Part shown: positions 25,873 through 35,340 of the stretch, one piece after another
Layout of the letters: each line of letters starts with the position of its first letter
Position numbering within the stretch: position 1 is the first letter of the stretch
Assembly: GCF_000020125.1 (NCBI RefSeq)
Contig: NC_010676.1
Location: 2,108,001 to 2,172,000 of the forward strand
Direction: 5' to 3'
DNA length: 64,000 nucleotides
Source: Paraburkholderia phytofirmans PsJN
Lineage (GTDB): Bacteria; Pseudomonadota; Gammaproteobacteria; Burkholderiales; Burkholderiaceae
Program-made: the position numbers and the translations under genes
The notes under the pieces: generated by a model
Databases searched by the model: none
What the model saw: the letters and a program-made list of their open reading frames with translations, nothing else
Told to the model about the DNA's origin: nothing

Positions 25873-26232
25873 CTAACGCCGTTGCGTGCACAACTGCGCG
25901 ACCGTCGTTAGAAAAAGTGTCGCGCCCACAGGCTTCCTCAGGCAGACATCCCAATTCTTGCCCGCCGCCTCGTTTGGCGGAACGGAGGTATGGACGAGAA
26001 TCGGCACGTTAGCGAGCGCCGGTATCGCTTTCAGCCGACGGCACAACTCGGCGCCGTCCATGAGCGGCATCATCCAGTCGGTGATGATCAAGGCGGGTGC
26101 ACGGGCCACGGCTCGCGCGACCGCTTCCACGCCGTTGCTCGCGCAACCGACTTCATAACCTTCGTTTTCGAGTATCAGGCGCCACGCCGCAAGGATTTCC
26201 GGCTCGTCGTCCACTAGCAAGATTGAGTGCAT
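25873..26232 (-). CDS. Single-domain response regulator (CheY-like receiver)
   Basis: A 119-residue stand-alone receiver beginning at the ATG at 26232 (MHSILLVDDEPEILAAW); longer frames upstream have no receiver sequence. Acidic pocket D8/D9, phosphoacceptor D52 in IITDWMMPLMDG, and K100 in LRKPV are all in place, while the usual switch Thr/Ser is in LVHTS. It has no output domain. It is divergent from a histidine kinase at 26512, and the pair probably forms a phosphotransfer unit with the receiver as a sink or as a switch for another protein. Confidence 0.88.
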   Translation of the reverse strand: MHSILLVDDEPEILAAWRLILENEGYEVGCASNGVEAVARAVARAPALIITDWMMPLMDGAELCRRLKAIPALANVPILVHTSVPPNEAAGKNWDVCLRKPVGATLFLTTVAQLCTQRR

Positions 26233-26511
26233 CAGGGCCGCCGAACGTCCGCGGTAGACGGTATTGTCTACCCTTTCGACAGCTACGCAAAAGATGTTCC
26301 ACTCTCCGCGGTTCCGGCGATAATGATCGCGAATAATCGGCTGCCACGACCTTCCGGAGCACATGAAGGCGGAAACGCTTGCCGGACCGGCCTTCAAGTG
26401 ACGTCAGCCCGGAGTACCTGCCTGTCAGACCGCGATGCGAGTCGGGTCCGGCGCGCCCGAGTGCTGCGAGCCACTTGTATTGTTGTAGAAACTTCATCCC
26501 ACTGCGCCATC

Positions 26512-27729
26512 ATGACCGAAACACGTGTTAGCCCGCTGCGCAATTTTGCCGACTTCGTCCGCGCGGAGCGGACTCGACTGACCGAGCAATGGATGAATGC
26601 CGTATTCGGCGACACCGATCTCGTCGAAGCGGACAAACTCACTTACCAGCAACTCGCGGATCATTTGCCGGAAATTCTCGACGGACTGTGCGTGGCGCTC
26701 GATGTCGAAGATCTCGAACGGGTCGAGACAACCATCGAGCGCAATGCGAAAAAGCATGGCGAGGTGCGCTGGCGCCAAGGCTATCGCATCGAGGAACTCG
26801 TGCGCGAACTCGATCTCTTTCATCAGGTACTCGCCGGGGCGCTCGAGGAATTCGCCGCTCTCGACAGCACGTTCACGCGCCGCCATGAGAGCCGGGCACG
26901 GCATCTGATCGCCGAAACGTTCAGCATGGTTACGCTCACGTCGATCAAGCAGGTGGTGAGTGAACGAGACCGCAAGATCGACGAGTACACCGGCCGGCTC
27001 GAGCGCGCCAATCACGAACTGGTGCTGAAGCAGCGGCTGGTGGGCGACCTGTACGAGTCGCGCATGCAGATCACACGCAGCGTGGTCCACGATCTGCGCA
27101 ACTTTCTGAACGCCTTTTCCATCGCGTTGCAATTGATCGCGCGCGTGCCGGCAAAAGCCGATACGGCGCTGACACTGGCAAACCGCCAGGCCACCGACAT
27201 GAAACAACTCGTCGAGCAGATGGTCGAGTATTCCGTGGTGCTCGGCGACGGCGCCCCGCTCACACTCGAACAGGTCGACCCGCGCGAGCTGTTCGAGGAA
27301 CTCGTCACCTCGTCGCGTCCGTCGATCGAAGCAAAAGGACTCACGTTGCGCGCGGTGTTCGATCCTGCGTTGACCGCCGTCACGTCCAATCGTCTCAAGC
27401 TCAAACAGATAGCGGTCAACCTGCTCTCCAATGCGACCAAGTACACGAAGTCGGGGCAAATCGAACTGAACTTCGCGATGGCCGGCGCGGAGCATTGGTC
27501 GATGTGCGTCGCGGATACCGGCGTGGGCATCGCACCATCGGATGCGGACCGCGTGTTCGACGAATTCGAGCGCGCCGCCGGCGAGGATATTCCCGGCACG
27601 GGCCTCGGTCTCGCCATCGTCAAGGAATTGTGCCGCGTGTTGAACGGGCACATCGATTTCGTTTCGCGCGAAGGCGTGGGCACCAGGTTCGAAATACGCT
27701 TCCCGTTAGAGCTGGCGCAACCGCAATAG
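26512..27729 (+). CDS. Soluble sensor histidine kinase with RsbRD-like N-terminus
   Basis: A 405-residue cytoplasmic kinase starting at the ATG at 26512. Residues 10-150 look like the helical RsbRD/RsbT co-antagonist N-terminal domain (FADFVRAERTRLTEQWM, then YQQLADHLPEILDGL). A coiled coil (150-180) leads to the H-box SVVHDLRNFLNAF with H193, followed by the N box (NLLSNATKYTKSG), G1 (DTGVGIAP) and G2 (GTGLGLAIVK). No membrane segment is seen, so the signal is intracellular. It faces the single-domain receiver gene across a 280-bp gap and is followed 23 bp later by a GNAT gene. Confidence 0.88.
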   Translation: MTETRVSPLRNFADFVRAERTRLTEQWMNAVFGDTDLVEADKLTYQQLADHLPEILDGLCVALDVEDLERVETTIERNAKKHGEVRWRQGYRIEELVRELDLFHQVLAGALEEFAALDSTFTRRHESRARHLIAETFSMVTLTSIKQVVSERDRKIDEYTGRLERANHELVLKQRLVGDLYESRMQITRSVVHDLRNFLNAFSIALQLIARVPAKADTALTLANRQATDMKQLVEQMVEYSVVLGDGAPLTLEQVDPRELFEELVTSSRPSIEAKGLTLRAVFDPALTAVTSNRLKLKQIAVNLLSNATKYTKSGQIELNFAMAGAEHWSMCVADTGVGIAPSDADRVFDEFERAAGEDIPGTGLGLAIVKELCRVLNGHIDFVSREGVGTRFEIRFPLELAQPQ

Positions 27730-27752
27730 GACCGATCGGTCAACGAACACCC

Positions 27753-28241
27753 ATGATCCAGATCACCACCGCCGATTTCCCGCGGCAACTGGAAACGGTC
27801 AGGGCCATCTTCCGCGAATATGCCGGGAGTCTGGACGTCGATCTTTGCTTCCAGAACTTCGAATCCGAACTTGCCGGCTTGCCCGGCAAATTCGCCGCGC
27901 CGCGCGGCCGGGTGCTTCTCGCGTACAACGGGGAAGAACTGATTGGCTGCGTCGCCATGCGGCCTCTCGACGACACCACGTGCGAGATGAAGCGGCTTTA
28001 TGTCCGTCCGTCGGGACGCGGTCTGCGGGCAGGCAGGCAATTGGCAACGCGCATTTGCGATATCGCGAGAGAAGCGGGATATCACCGCATTCGTCTCGAC
28101 TCGCTGCCGACCATGCTGGCGGCGCTCGATCTTTACGCATCGCTGGGTTTTGCACCGATTCCGGCTTACGTCTTTAATCCGATTTCCGGCGCGGTATATC
28201 TGGAACGCAATCTGATTCGCCCGGAAAATCGACCGGGCTGA
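27753..28241 (+). CDS. GNAT family N-acetyltransferase
   Basis: A 162-residue GNAT enzyme starting at the ATG at 27753. The acetyl-CoA loop is RPSGRGLRAGRQL (a Q/R-x-x-G-x-G/A-type motif), preceded by the V/L-rich strand CEMKRLYV and followed by RIRLDSLPTMLAALDLYASLGF. It is 23 bp downstream of the histidine kinase, so it is probably on the same transcript. The acceptor amine is unknown. Confidence 0.88.
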   Translation: MIQITTADFPRQLETVRAIFREYAGSLDVDLCFQNFESELAGLPGKFAAPRGRVLLAYNGEELIGCVAMRPLDDTTCEMKRLYVRPSGRGLRAGRQLATRICDIAREAGYHRIRLDSLPTMLAALDLYASLGFAPIPAYVFNPISGAVYLERNLIRPENRPG

Positions 28242-28340
28242 TTAGCCAGTGCCACAGTGATTATTTGGTACGTCTAGCAAATTTTTTTGGCAGCGTGCGT
28301 GCTGTGCGCGGCGTGAGCGCCGCGATTGCCAGCCACAACG

Positions 28341-28670
28341 CTACCGCGCCCTCACGCCGCCCGTCGACAAACATCCGCTCATCGCGCCGCCTCTGTCGCT
28401 CAACCCGCGCACGACCACCTCCGAGGATTTGCCATCGCGTCTCGCCAATTCCGCAAGATCGAGCAACGCGGCGTAGCGAGCAGAGCATTCCTGCGACGAT
28501 TCACTCGCTTCACGTGTATCGGTTGGCACGACGACGCGGCTGATCGCAATCGCCACTCCCGCGGCAACGACAACCGCTGCCAACGCGCCTGCTTTATAGA
28601 TTCGCCGCGTCGATGAATCATTGAACGACGCTCGGCACGCCTCGACTGCAAGCCGGGATTTGACTCGCAT
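28341..28670 (-). CDS. Small single-pass membrane protein
   Basis: A 109-residue protein starting at the ATG at 28670, 11 bp after the stop of the secreted repeat protein and preceded by AGGTG, which indicates one transcript. It has a basic N-terminus, a single hydrophobic helix at residues 25-46 (IYKAGALAAVVVAAGVAIAI) and a C-terminal soluble tail with CSARYAALLDLAELAR. I recognise no family. The spacing and clear helix favour a real gene over a chance frame, although the long frame that contains it upstream is only the antisense of the neighbour. Confidence 0.55.
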   Translation of the reverse strand: MRVKSRLAVEACRASFNDSSTRRIYKAGALAAVVVAAGVAIAISRVVVPTDTREASESSQECSARYAALLDLAELARRDGKSSEVVVRGLSDRGGAMSGCLSTGGVRAR

Positions 28671-28681
28671 GGCAGCACCTA

Positions 28682-29755
28682 TCAGGACCAGTGCGCCGGC
28701 ACCCAGACACGCCCGATCCAGTGGCCCGGCACCCACACGACCGGACGCGGAGCCGGCGCGACGTAGACGACGCGCGGAGCGACATACACGGCATGCGGCG
28801 GGGGCGGCGGTGCGTACACGACCGGCGGCCGTACATAAGCAACCGGCGGCGTGACGACCACGGGTTTCGGCGCAACCACGACCGGTGCAGGCGTCACCAC
28901 AACCGGCGGCGGCGCGACTACCACCGGCGCCGGCGTCACCACGACCGGAGGCGGCGGCACATACACAACCGGCGGCGCGACCACAACCGGCTTCGGCGCG
29001 ACGACCACCGTCGTGCCGCCCGTGGCGACGACGCCCGTGGTCGCCACCACCGTCCCGCTCGACGTCACCGTGTTGCCGTGCGTACCCGTCACGCTCGTCG
29101 AGGTCGTCACGACGCCTGGCGCGACACGCGTGGCGGAGCCGGAATGATTGACGGTGCCGCCATCCGAACCGGTCACGGTGCCCGAACGCGAGCAGGTCGA
29201 GCCGGCGCAATTCGTCGACGCCGAGTGGTTGACCGTGTTGCCGTTCGAGCCCGTTACCGACCCCGACGACGAATACTGGCCCGCGCCGTTTTTTGTGACA
29301 TCGCCCGACGTGGTCGCCGTCTTGCCGTCGGGTCCTGTGAGCGTGCCGGTATGCGAGCACGTGCCGCCGGCGCAATTGGTGTCGCCTGCATGCTGGACGG
29401 AGTTGCCGTAACGTCCCGTCGCGGTGCCCGAATTCGAGAACTGACCCGGCGCATTGCGCGTCACGGTGCCGGTGTTGGTCGCCAGACCGCCGTAGGGGCC
29501 GGCGACACCGCCCGCATGCGAGCAGCTGTTGCCGCCGCACGAGCCGTACCGCGCGCCGTTATAGGTGCCTCGCGAGGTGTAGGCCGTGCCGTGTTGCGAC
29601 CAGGCGAATGCCGATGCGCTACCGAGCGCGAGCACGGCGACCGTGGCGGAGAGCACGAGCTTGCGCAACGCGCCGCGAGCGGCTGACGCGGTCGTCACGG
29701 AAACAGGGAAAGATGCAGCGGCGGTGGCCGGGACGATGAACGAATGATTTTTCAC
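28682..29755 (-). CDS. Secreted glycine/serine/threonine repeat protein with Pro-Val tail and WxPxHW end
   Basis: A 357-residue exported protein starting at GTG 29755 with AAGGAC 6 bp upstream. An unusually long leader (about 50 residues, hydrophobic core VLSATVAVLALGSASAFA) precedes a Cys-containing repeat region of about 150 residues with units like CSHTGTLTGPDGKT, CSRSGTVTGSDGGTVNHSGS and GNTVNHSASTNC. Then comes a Pro-Val tract (residues about 215-320) and a C-terminal VWVPGHWIGRVWVPAHW, the YxWxxGxW-type repeat seen in BcpO-like proteins. It is probably surface or periplasmic with a structural role. A small membrane protein follows directly. Confidence 0.75.
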   Translation of the reverse strand: MKNHSFIVPATAAASFPVSVTTASAARGALRKLVLSATVAVLALGSASAFAWSQHGTAYTSRGTYNGARYGSCGGNSCSHAGGVAGPYGGLATNTGTVTRNAPGQFSNSGTATGRYGNSVQHAGDTNCAGGTCSHTGTLTGPDGKTATTSGDVTKNGAGQYSSSGSVTGSNGNTVNHSASTNCAGSTCSRSGTVTGSDGGTVNHSGSATRVAPGVVTTSTSVTGTHGNTVTSSGTVVATTGVVATGGTTVVVAPKPVVVAPPVVYVPPPPVVVTPAPVVVAPPPVVVTPAPVVVAPKPVVVTPPVAYVRPPVVYAPPPPPHAVYVAPRVVYVAPAPRPVVWVPGHWIGRVWVPAHWS

Positions 29756-30043
29756 GATATGTCCTTCTGGGATTCGGGCCACTGTGTCACTGCTGCGTGG
29801 CGACGAAACGGACTATAGAAGGACACGCCGACATAATCGACACGGAAGATATGTCACCCTGTTTCACCACGAAGAAGGCCCGCGCGACAAGGGTTTGCGG
29901 GCCATTTTCAGGCGGCGTGACATATTCCGACATAAAGTGTTGCAGGCGAAATCGCGGGTCGCGCGTGCTTTTGTAGCCGGCGCGATTACCGCTCCTCGCC
30001 TGTCGCGCGCAACGACAAGCAAGGGCGCCGGCCGTTCTTCATA

Positions 30044-31030
30044 TCATTGCGCCACGCGCGCCAAGGCGATATCGGCAATCTGGTCGGCCTGATACGACGA
30101 GCGCACCAGCGGCCCCGCCACGACTTCGCGAAACCCCATCGCCAATCCCGCCGCGCGCCAGGCGTCGAACTGCCGCGGCGTCACATACCGCCGCACCGGC
30201 ATGTGAAAACGCGACGGCGCGAGATACTGCCCGATCGTCAGGATGTCTACGTGATGTGCGCGCAGATCACGCATCGTGTCGAGCAGCGCTTCGTCGGATT
30301 CCCCCAATCCGGCCATCAATCCTGACTTGGTCAGCACCGTCGCGTTCGCTTCCTTGACACGCGCGAGTAGTTGCAGCGAGCCCTGATAATCCGAGCCCGC
30401 ACGCGCGGCACGATACAAGGCAGGCACCGTCTCGAGGTTGTGATTGAACACATCCGGCCACGCACCCGAAAACGCCTGCAACGCCCGCTCGACACGTCCA
30501 CGAAAATCCGGTGTCAGCACTTCGACCCGAATGCCCGGCACGCGCTCGCGCAGCAACGCGACGCAGCGGGCAAAATGCGCCGCGCCGCCGTCGCGCAGAT
30601 CATCGCGATCCACCGACGTCACCACGACATAGCGCAGGCCAAGCGCCGCCACGGCATCGGCGAGCCGCTCGGGCTCCGCTTCGTCGAGCGGCGCAGGGCG
30701 GCCGTGCGCGACGTCGCAAAATGCACAGCGCCGGGTACAGATGCCGCCCATGATCATGAACGTCGCGGTGCGCCGCGCAAAACATTCGCCGATGTTCGGA
30801 CACATTGCCTCCTCGCAGACCGAATGCAAACGGTGCTCGCGCAGGATCGCCGCAATGCCGACGACCGTCTCGCTCATCATCGGCTTCGCGCGCAGCCACG
30901 GCGGCTTCGGCAAGACCTCGCCGTCCGTGGCCGGCACGATCTTCACCGGAATCCGCGCGAGTTTGTCAGCGCTGCGCTTGCCGTGCTGACCGAGCGCGGT
31001 GACGCTGTCGCCATGCAATGCGGCGTCCAT
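30044..31030 (-). CDS. lipA: Lipoyl synthase (aco-operon copy)
   Basis: A 328-residue radical-SAM enzyme that inserts two sulfurs into octanoyl groups on E2 proteins. Both cluster sites are complete: C72/C77/C83 in [12 protein letters not shown] (auxiliary 4Fe-4S) and C98/C102/C105 in CTRRCAFC (SAM cluster). The ATG at 31030 lies one base after the acoC stop, so it is the last gene of acoXABC-lipA and should supply lipoate to AcoC. A housekeeping lipA with lipB is normally elsewhere in these genomes; having a dedicated copy in the acetoin operon is a known arrangement in the group. The N-terminus lacks the usual long leader of the housekeeping enzyme. Confidence 0.95.
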   Translation of the reverse strand: MDAALHGDSVTALGQHGKRSADKLARIPVKIVPATDGEVLPKPPWLRAKPMMSETVVGIAAILREHRLHSVCEEAMCPNIGECFARRTATFMIMGGICTRRCAFCDVAHGRPAPLDEAEPERLADAVAALGLRYVVVTSVDRDDLRDGGAAHFARCVALLRERVPGIRVEVLTPDFRGRVERALQAFSGAWPDVFNHNLETVPALYRAARAGSDYQGSLQLLARVKEANATVLTKSGLMAGLGESDEALLDTMRDLRAHHVDILTIGQYLAPSRFHMPVRRYVTPRQFDAWRAAGLAMGFREVVAGPLVRSSYQADQIADIALARVAQ

Positions 31031-31031
31031 G

Positions 31032-32144
31032 TCAGCGCCCCAGAAAATCGTCGAGCAGACGATTCACTTCGGACGCAGCCTCCATCTGCACCATATGCCC
31101 CTTGCCTTCGAGCACATGAACGCGGATGTCGCCCGGCAGACCCTGCGCATGCGCGGCCGGGATGATCTGATCGCCGGCGCCCCAGATCACCAGCGCGCGC
31201 GGCGCGAGTTCCGCCAGCCGGTCCCGATAGCTCGCCCGTTGCGCGTTGCCGTCGAAGGCCGACGCCGATATCTTGCGCAGCGCCTCGGGCACGCCTTCGA
31301 GCCGCTTGTACTTGACGATGTCCTCCACCAGTTGACGCGTCACGAGACCCGGGTCGGCGAAGAGTTTCGCCAACTGCGGCTTGAGCGCATTGCGATTGCT
31401 GCCTTCAGTAAAACCGTGGATGTAGTCGCCGTTGATCTCCTTGCCCAGACCCGCACTCGAAATCAACGCGAGCGACGCCACGCGCCCCGGCGCTTTCGCG
31501 GCGACGGTCATCGCGATCAGCGCGCCCATGGAGTGCCCGATCAACTGCACCTTGTCGATGCCGCGATCGTCCATGAAGGCGATCACGCTGTCCGCGAGTT
31601 CGTCGGCGCTGCCCGTCTCGAGCGCCTTGCCGGATTCGCCGTGACCCGGCAGATCCAGCGCCCACACGGCCCGATGCGCGGCGAGGTCGGCGTGATTGAA
31701 CAGCCAGTTGTTCAGATCGCCGCCGAAGCCGTGAATCAGCAGTGCGGGCGTGCCGCCTTCGCCGAGTTTCAGATAACGCACCGTGCGCCCGCCGATCTGC
31801 GCTTTCTCCGGTTGCGGCCCACTGTCGCCATCCGCCGACGTGGCCGGCACGAAGTCGCGCTGAAATGCTTCGACCTCGGCGTCGATCTGCGCGTCCGGCG
31901 TTTCCGCGTCGGCGACTACGGCCAGCAACGCGCCGATCGGCAGCGTGTCGCCCTCCTGCGCGATCTGCCGGCGCAAGATGCCCTCGAACGCACATTCGAC
32001 GCCTGACGAGATCTTGTCCGTTTCCACGTCCAGAATCTCGTCGCCCTTCACTACCTTGTCGCCGATGGCCTTAAGCCACCCATTGACTTGTCCCTGCTCC
32101 ATCGACAAGCCCCATTTGGGCATCGTGATCATATGGATCGGCAT
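31032..32144 (-). CDS. acoC: Acetoin dehydrogenase E2 (lipoyl domain plus alpha/beta-hydrolase fold)
   Basis: A 370-residue E2 subunit of the acetoin dehydrogenase complex. Residues 1-80 form a lipoyl domain with the modified lysine K44 in [10 protein letters not shown]. From residue 130 an alpha/beta-hydrolase-fold acyltransferase domain follows, with HGFGGD, the nucleophile motif GHSMGA (S205) and a late GKGH histidine. This two-part layout without a peripheral-subunit-binding domain is specific to AcoC. It transfers the acetyl group from E1 to CoA. It lies 3 bp after acoB and 1 bp before lipA. Confidence 0.95.
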   Translation of the reverse strand: MPIHMITMPKWGLSMEQGQVNGWLKAIGDKVVKGDEILDVETDKISSGVECAFEGILRRQIAQEGDTLPIGALLAVVADAETPDAQIDAEVEAFQRDFVPATSADGDSGPQPEKAQIGGRTVRYLKLGEGGTPALLIHGFGGDLNNWLFNHADLAAHRAVWALDLPGHGESGKALETGSADELADSVIAFMDDRGIDKVQLIGHSMGALIAMTVAAKAPGRVASLALISSAGLGKEINGDYIHGFTEGSNRNALKPQLAKLFADPGLVTRQLVEDIVKYKRLEGVPEALRKISASAFDGNAQRASYRDRLAELAPRALVIWGAGDQIIPAAHAQGLPGDIRVHVLEGKGHMVQMEAASEVNRLLDDFLGR

Positions 32145-32147
32145 CGT

Positions 32148-33152
32148 TCAAGCCCTCACTTTCAGCACGGCCTCGGCGATTTGCGCGGCCGACGGGATAT
32201 ACATGTCTTCGAGCACGCCAGCAAACGGCGCGGGCGTATGCGGGGCGGTGACCATTTCGATCGGCGCCTTGAGCGAGTGGAACGCGCGCTGCGCGATCAG
32301 CGCGGAAATGTCGGTGGCAATCGAGCAGCGCGGATTCGCTTCGTCGACCACGACCACGCGTCCGGTCCGGTTCGCGCTCTCCAGGATCGTTTCCTCGTCG
32401 AGCGGCGAGGTTGTCCGCAAGTCGATCACTTCTACCTGGATGCCGTCCTTGGCGAGTTTTTCTGCGGCTTCGGTGGCGTAGTGCACCATGCGTCCGTAGG
32501 TGATGATGGTGGCGTCGTCGCCGTCGCGCACCACGTTCGCTTCGCCGAACGGAATCGCATACGACTCTTCGGGCACGTCGCCTTCGCGGCTATATAGCAG
32601 CTTGTGCTCGCAGAAAATCACTGGGTCGTTGTCGCGGATCGCCTGGATCAGCAGACCCTTCGCGTCATACGGTGTCGACGGACAAACCACTTTCAATCCG
32701 GGAATGTGCGTGAACAACGAGGTCAGCATCTGCGAATGCTGGGCCGCCGCGCGCAGGCCGGCGCCTTGCATCGCGCGGATCACGACGGGCGTGACCGCCT
32801 TGCCACCGAACATGTAGCGGAATTTGGCGGCCTGGTTGAATATCTGGTCGAAACACACGCCCATGAAGTCGATGAACATCAACTCCGCGACCGGCCGCAT
32901 GCCGCAGGCCGCCGCGCCGACTGCCGCGCCGATATAGCCGCCTTCCGAGAGCGGCGTGTCGAGCACGCGCCCCGGATACTTATGGAATAGTCCCTTCGTG
33001 ACGCCGAGAACGCCGCCCCACGCGTCCTGTTCACCGGGCGACCCGGCGCCGCCCGCGTTATCTTCGCCCATCACGATGACGGTTTCGTCGCGGGCCATTT
33101 CCTGACTCAGTGCTTCGTTGATCGCCTGAGAGAATGTGATCTTGCGTGCCAT
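32148..33152 (-). CDS. acoB: Acetoin dehydrogenase E1 beta subunit
   Basis: A 334-residue transketolase-fold subunit (pyrimidine-binding half and C-terminal domain). Recognisable segments are VIVMGEDNAGGAGSPGEQDA, DTPLSEGGYIGAAVGAA, MFIDFMGVCFDQIFNQAAKF and the C-terminal VIDLRTTSPLDEETI. It pairs with AcoA to form the TPP-dependent E1 that cleaves acetoin to acetaldehyde and an acetyl group. It lies 39 bp after acoA and is followed directly by acoC. Confidence 0.95.
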   Translation of the reverse strand: MARKITFSQAINEALSQEMARDETVIVMGEDNAGGAGSPGEQDAWGGVLGVTKGLFHKYPGRVLDTPLSEGGYIGAAVGAAACGMRPVAELMFIDFMGVCFDQIFNQAAKFRYMFGGKAVTPVVIRAMQGAGLRAAAQHSQMLTSLFTHIPGLKVVCPSTPYDAKGLLIQAIRDNDPVIFCEHKLLYSREGDVPEESYAIPFGEANVVRDGDDATIITYGRMVHYATEAAEKLAKDGIQVEVIDLRTTSPLDEETILESANRTGRVVVVDEANPRCSIATDISALIAQRAFHSLKAPIEMVTAPHTPAPFAGVLEDMYIPSAAQIAEAVLKVRA

Positions 33153-33191
33153 GTCTGTCTCCAGAATCGTTTAGATGTGCAATGCCGCGCG

Positions 33192-34175
33192 TTACGGATA
33201 AGACACGTAGACGTCGCTCAATAAGTCTTCAGCAGTCGGCAGCGGCGCAGCCTTGGCCTCCGTCACCGCACTGTCGATCAGACTCTTGACCTCGGCATCC
33301 ACACCACGCAACTGATCCACGCTCAGCATTTCGGCGCGCACCACGCGCTCTTCGAAACGCTTCAGGCAATCCTTCTCGTCGCGCAGTTTCTGCACTTCGC
33401 CGGGCGCGCGATAGGTTTGCGCATCGCCTTCGAAATGGCCGAAATAACGCGAGAATTTCACTTCGACGAGCGTCGGCCCACCGCCCTGGCGCGCGCGTTC
33501 GATCGCTTCGCCGAGCGCTTCATGCACCGCGAAGAAATCGAAACCGTCCACGATCACGCCCGGCATGCCGAAGCCGCTCGCGCGATCCGCGATGTTGTCG
33601 GTCGCCACCGACCACGTCGACGACGTCGCTTCCGCGTAGCCGTTGTTCTCCGCCACAAAAATAGCCGGCAGCCGCCATACCGAAGCCAAGTTCAACGATT
33701 CGAAAATCACGCCCTGATTCGACGCGCCGTCGCCGAAAAAGCACACGCCCACGCCGCCCGATTTCTTGTACTTCGCCGCCAGCGCCGCGCCGCAAATCAA
33801 CGGACCGCCCGCGCCGACGATGCCGTTCGCGCCCAACATGCCTTTCGACAGGTCGGCGATATGCATCGAGCCGCCTTTGCCATGGCACACGCCGGTCTTG
33901 CGTCCGTAGATCTCGGCCATCATGCCGCGCACGTCCACGCCCTTGGCGATGCAATGGCCGTGACCGCGGTGCGTGGTCGCCACATAGTCGGCGTCGTTCA
34001 GATGCAGCATCGTGCCGACCGCCGACGCCTCTTCGCCCGCGTACAGATGCACGAAGCCGGGAATCTCGCCGGTCGCGAATTCCACGTGCAGACGCTCCTC
34101 GAACTCGCGGATCGTGCGCATCATGCGATACGCCTTCAGTAGATCTTCCTTGCTCAACTCAGTTGAAACCGACAT
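33192..34175 (-). CDS. acoA: Acetoin dehydrogenase E1 alpha subunit (TPP-dependent)
   Basis: A 327-residue E1 alpha subunit with the TPP/Mg motif GDGASNQGVIFESLNLA ending in ENNGYAEAT, the active-site segment HRGHGHCIAKG and CHGKGGSMHI. GGAGACACACC precedes the ATG at 34175. It is the second gene of the acoX-acoA-acoB-acoC-lipA transcript. No dihydrolipoamide dehydrogenase (E3) gene is in the cluster, so E3 must come from another locus. Confidence 0.95.
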   Translation of the reverse strand: MSVSTELSKEDLLKAYRMMRTIREFEERLHVEFATGEIPGFVHLYAGEEASAVGTMLHLNDADYVATTHRGHGHCIAKGVDVRGMMAEIYGRKTGVCHGKGGSMHIADLSKGMLGANGIVGAGGPLICGAALAAKYKKSGGVGVCFFGDGASNQGVIFESLNLASVWRLPAIFVAENNGYAEATSSTWSVATDNIADRASGFGMPGVIVDGFDFFAVHEALGEAIERARQGGGPTLVEVKFSRYFGHFEGDAQTYRAPGEVQKLRDEKDCLKRFEERVVRAEMLSVDQLRGVDAEVKSLIDSAVTEAKAAPLPTAEDLLSDVYVSYP

Positions 34176-34215
34176 GGTGTGTCTCCTTTGAATGAATGCA
34201 CTGCCTGCTCACAAC

Positions 34216-35280
34216 CTACTTTTGATGCGCAACCACGTTCGCCACTTCCCGCACCAGTTGGCGCGATGCCGCGAAACGCAGCGTGCGTTCGACGTCGACG
34301 GTCAACGGCCCTTCCCAATCCAGCGCGATCTCATAACGGTCGCCGCGCTCCAGTTCGATTTCGCGCTCGCCGTCGAAAGCGAGCGTGCCGTGCTCGGTTT
34401 CCAGCGGCCGCCACACGCCGACTTCGAAGCGCTCGCACGTGCGCATCAGCACGCGCTCGACGCGGCCCGGCGCAATCGGCGCCACCAGCGGCACGCCGGA
34501 TTCACCGGGCGCGGCAAAGCGCAGATGCAAGCCGTGCGACGCGGTGCGCTCCACGGGCGCCCACGCTCCGCCGATCGACGAGAGGCCGATGCCGTCCGGC
34601 GCAGCAAACGTGAGAAAGAGTTCTTCGATATCGGCCGGATCGGACACGGCCCGCGCGCCGACGAAGCGCTGACGGCTCACGCAGACATCGACCAGCGCGA
34701 TCTCCTCGCGGCCGCGATTGGGCCCGGCCGTGCAGCGCACCACGAGCCGCTTGTTGCGCATCAGCGCGACATCCGGCGGCACCGCGCCCGTGGCGACGAG
34801 CGCGCCGGCAAGACCGGCCACAGTGGCTTCGCGCAAATCCGGAAAGGCGTTGTTGGTGCCGGTGGATAAGGTCAGCAGCGGCACGCGTGCGCAATGCGCG
34901 GCCACTGCCCGATGCGTGCCGTCGCCGCCCAGTACGGCGATCAGTTCGACACCCGCTTTCAGCATCGCGGCGACTCCGGCGTGGGTATCGGCGACGCTGT
35001 CGGTGATCGGCTGTTCGATGAACTCGACCTGGGGCCAGCGCTGCTGCGCGGCGACGGCGTCGTGCGTGTCGAGCGCGCGCAGCAGCAGCGCCGCCACGCC
35101 GGTCCGGTCGCGCAAACACAGCACGCGGGTCACGCCGAGCACGCCGAGCCCGGCCAGCAGACGCACCACCATGTTGGCTTTTTCAGAAGTCGGAAACACC
35201 GACGCGTAGGAAGTAAGGCGACGAATATCGCGACCCGACGCCGGGTTCGCGATCACGCCGACGGTGATGGGCGATGGCAC
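34216..35280 (-). CDS. acoX: AcoX, NAD kinase-like protein of the acetoin operon
   Basis: A 354-residue protein of the ATP-NAD kinase/AcoX family. It has the kinase signature VLGGDGTHRAVA and the following STGTNNAFPD, and an N-terminal TVGVIANPASGRDIRR strand. AcoX is regularly encoded at the head of acetoin operons in betaproteobacteria, but it is not required for the dehydrogenase reaction and its substrate is not settled. It is first behind the sigma-54 promoter at 35341-35356. AGGAGA lies before the ATG at 35280. Confidence 0.93.
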   Translation of the reverse strand: MPSPITVGVIANPASGRDIRRLTSYASVFPTSEKANMVVRLLAGLGVLGVTRVLCLRDRTGVAALLLRALDTHDAVAAQQRWPQVEFIEQPITDSVADTHAGVAAMLKAGVELIAVLGGDGTHRAVAAHCARVPLLTLSTGTNNAFPDLREATVAGLAGALVATGAVPPDVALMRNKRLVVRCTAGPNRGREEIALVDVCVSRQRFVGARAVSDPADIEELFLTFAAPDGIGLSSIGGAWAPVERTASHGLHLRFAAPGESGVPLVAPIAPGRVERVLMRTCERFEVGVWRPLETEHGTLAFDGEREIELERGDRYEIALDWEGPLTVDVERTLRFAASRQLVREVANVVAHQK

Positions 35281-35340
35281 TGTGCTTGTCTCCTTTCTGC
35301 GCCGTCGTCGAACGGCAGCGCTTTGTCATGCGCAGGACAC

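Noticed and set aside
28691..29686. Plus-strand frame with Arg/His-rich repeats, and a second with Thr-Thr-Gly repeats (28851-29147)
   Set aside because: Both are the reverse of the repeat and Pro-Val region of the secreted protein, which has a leader peptide and a ribosome site on the other strand.
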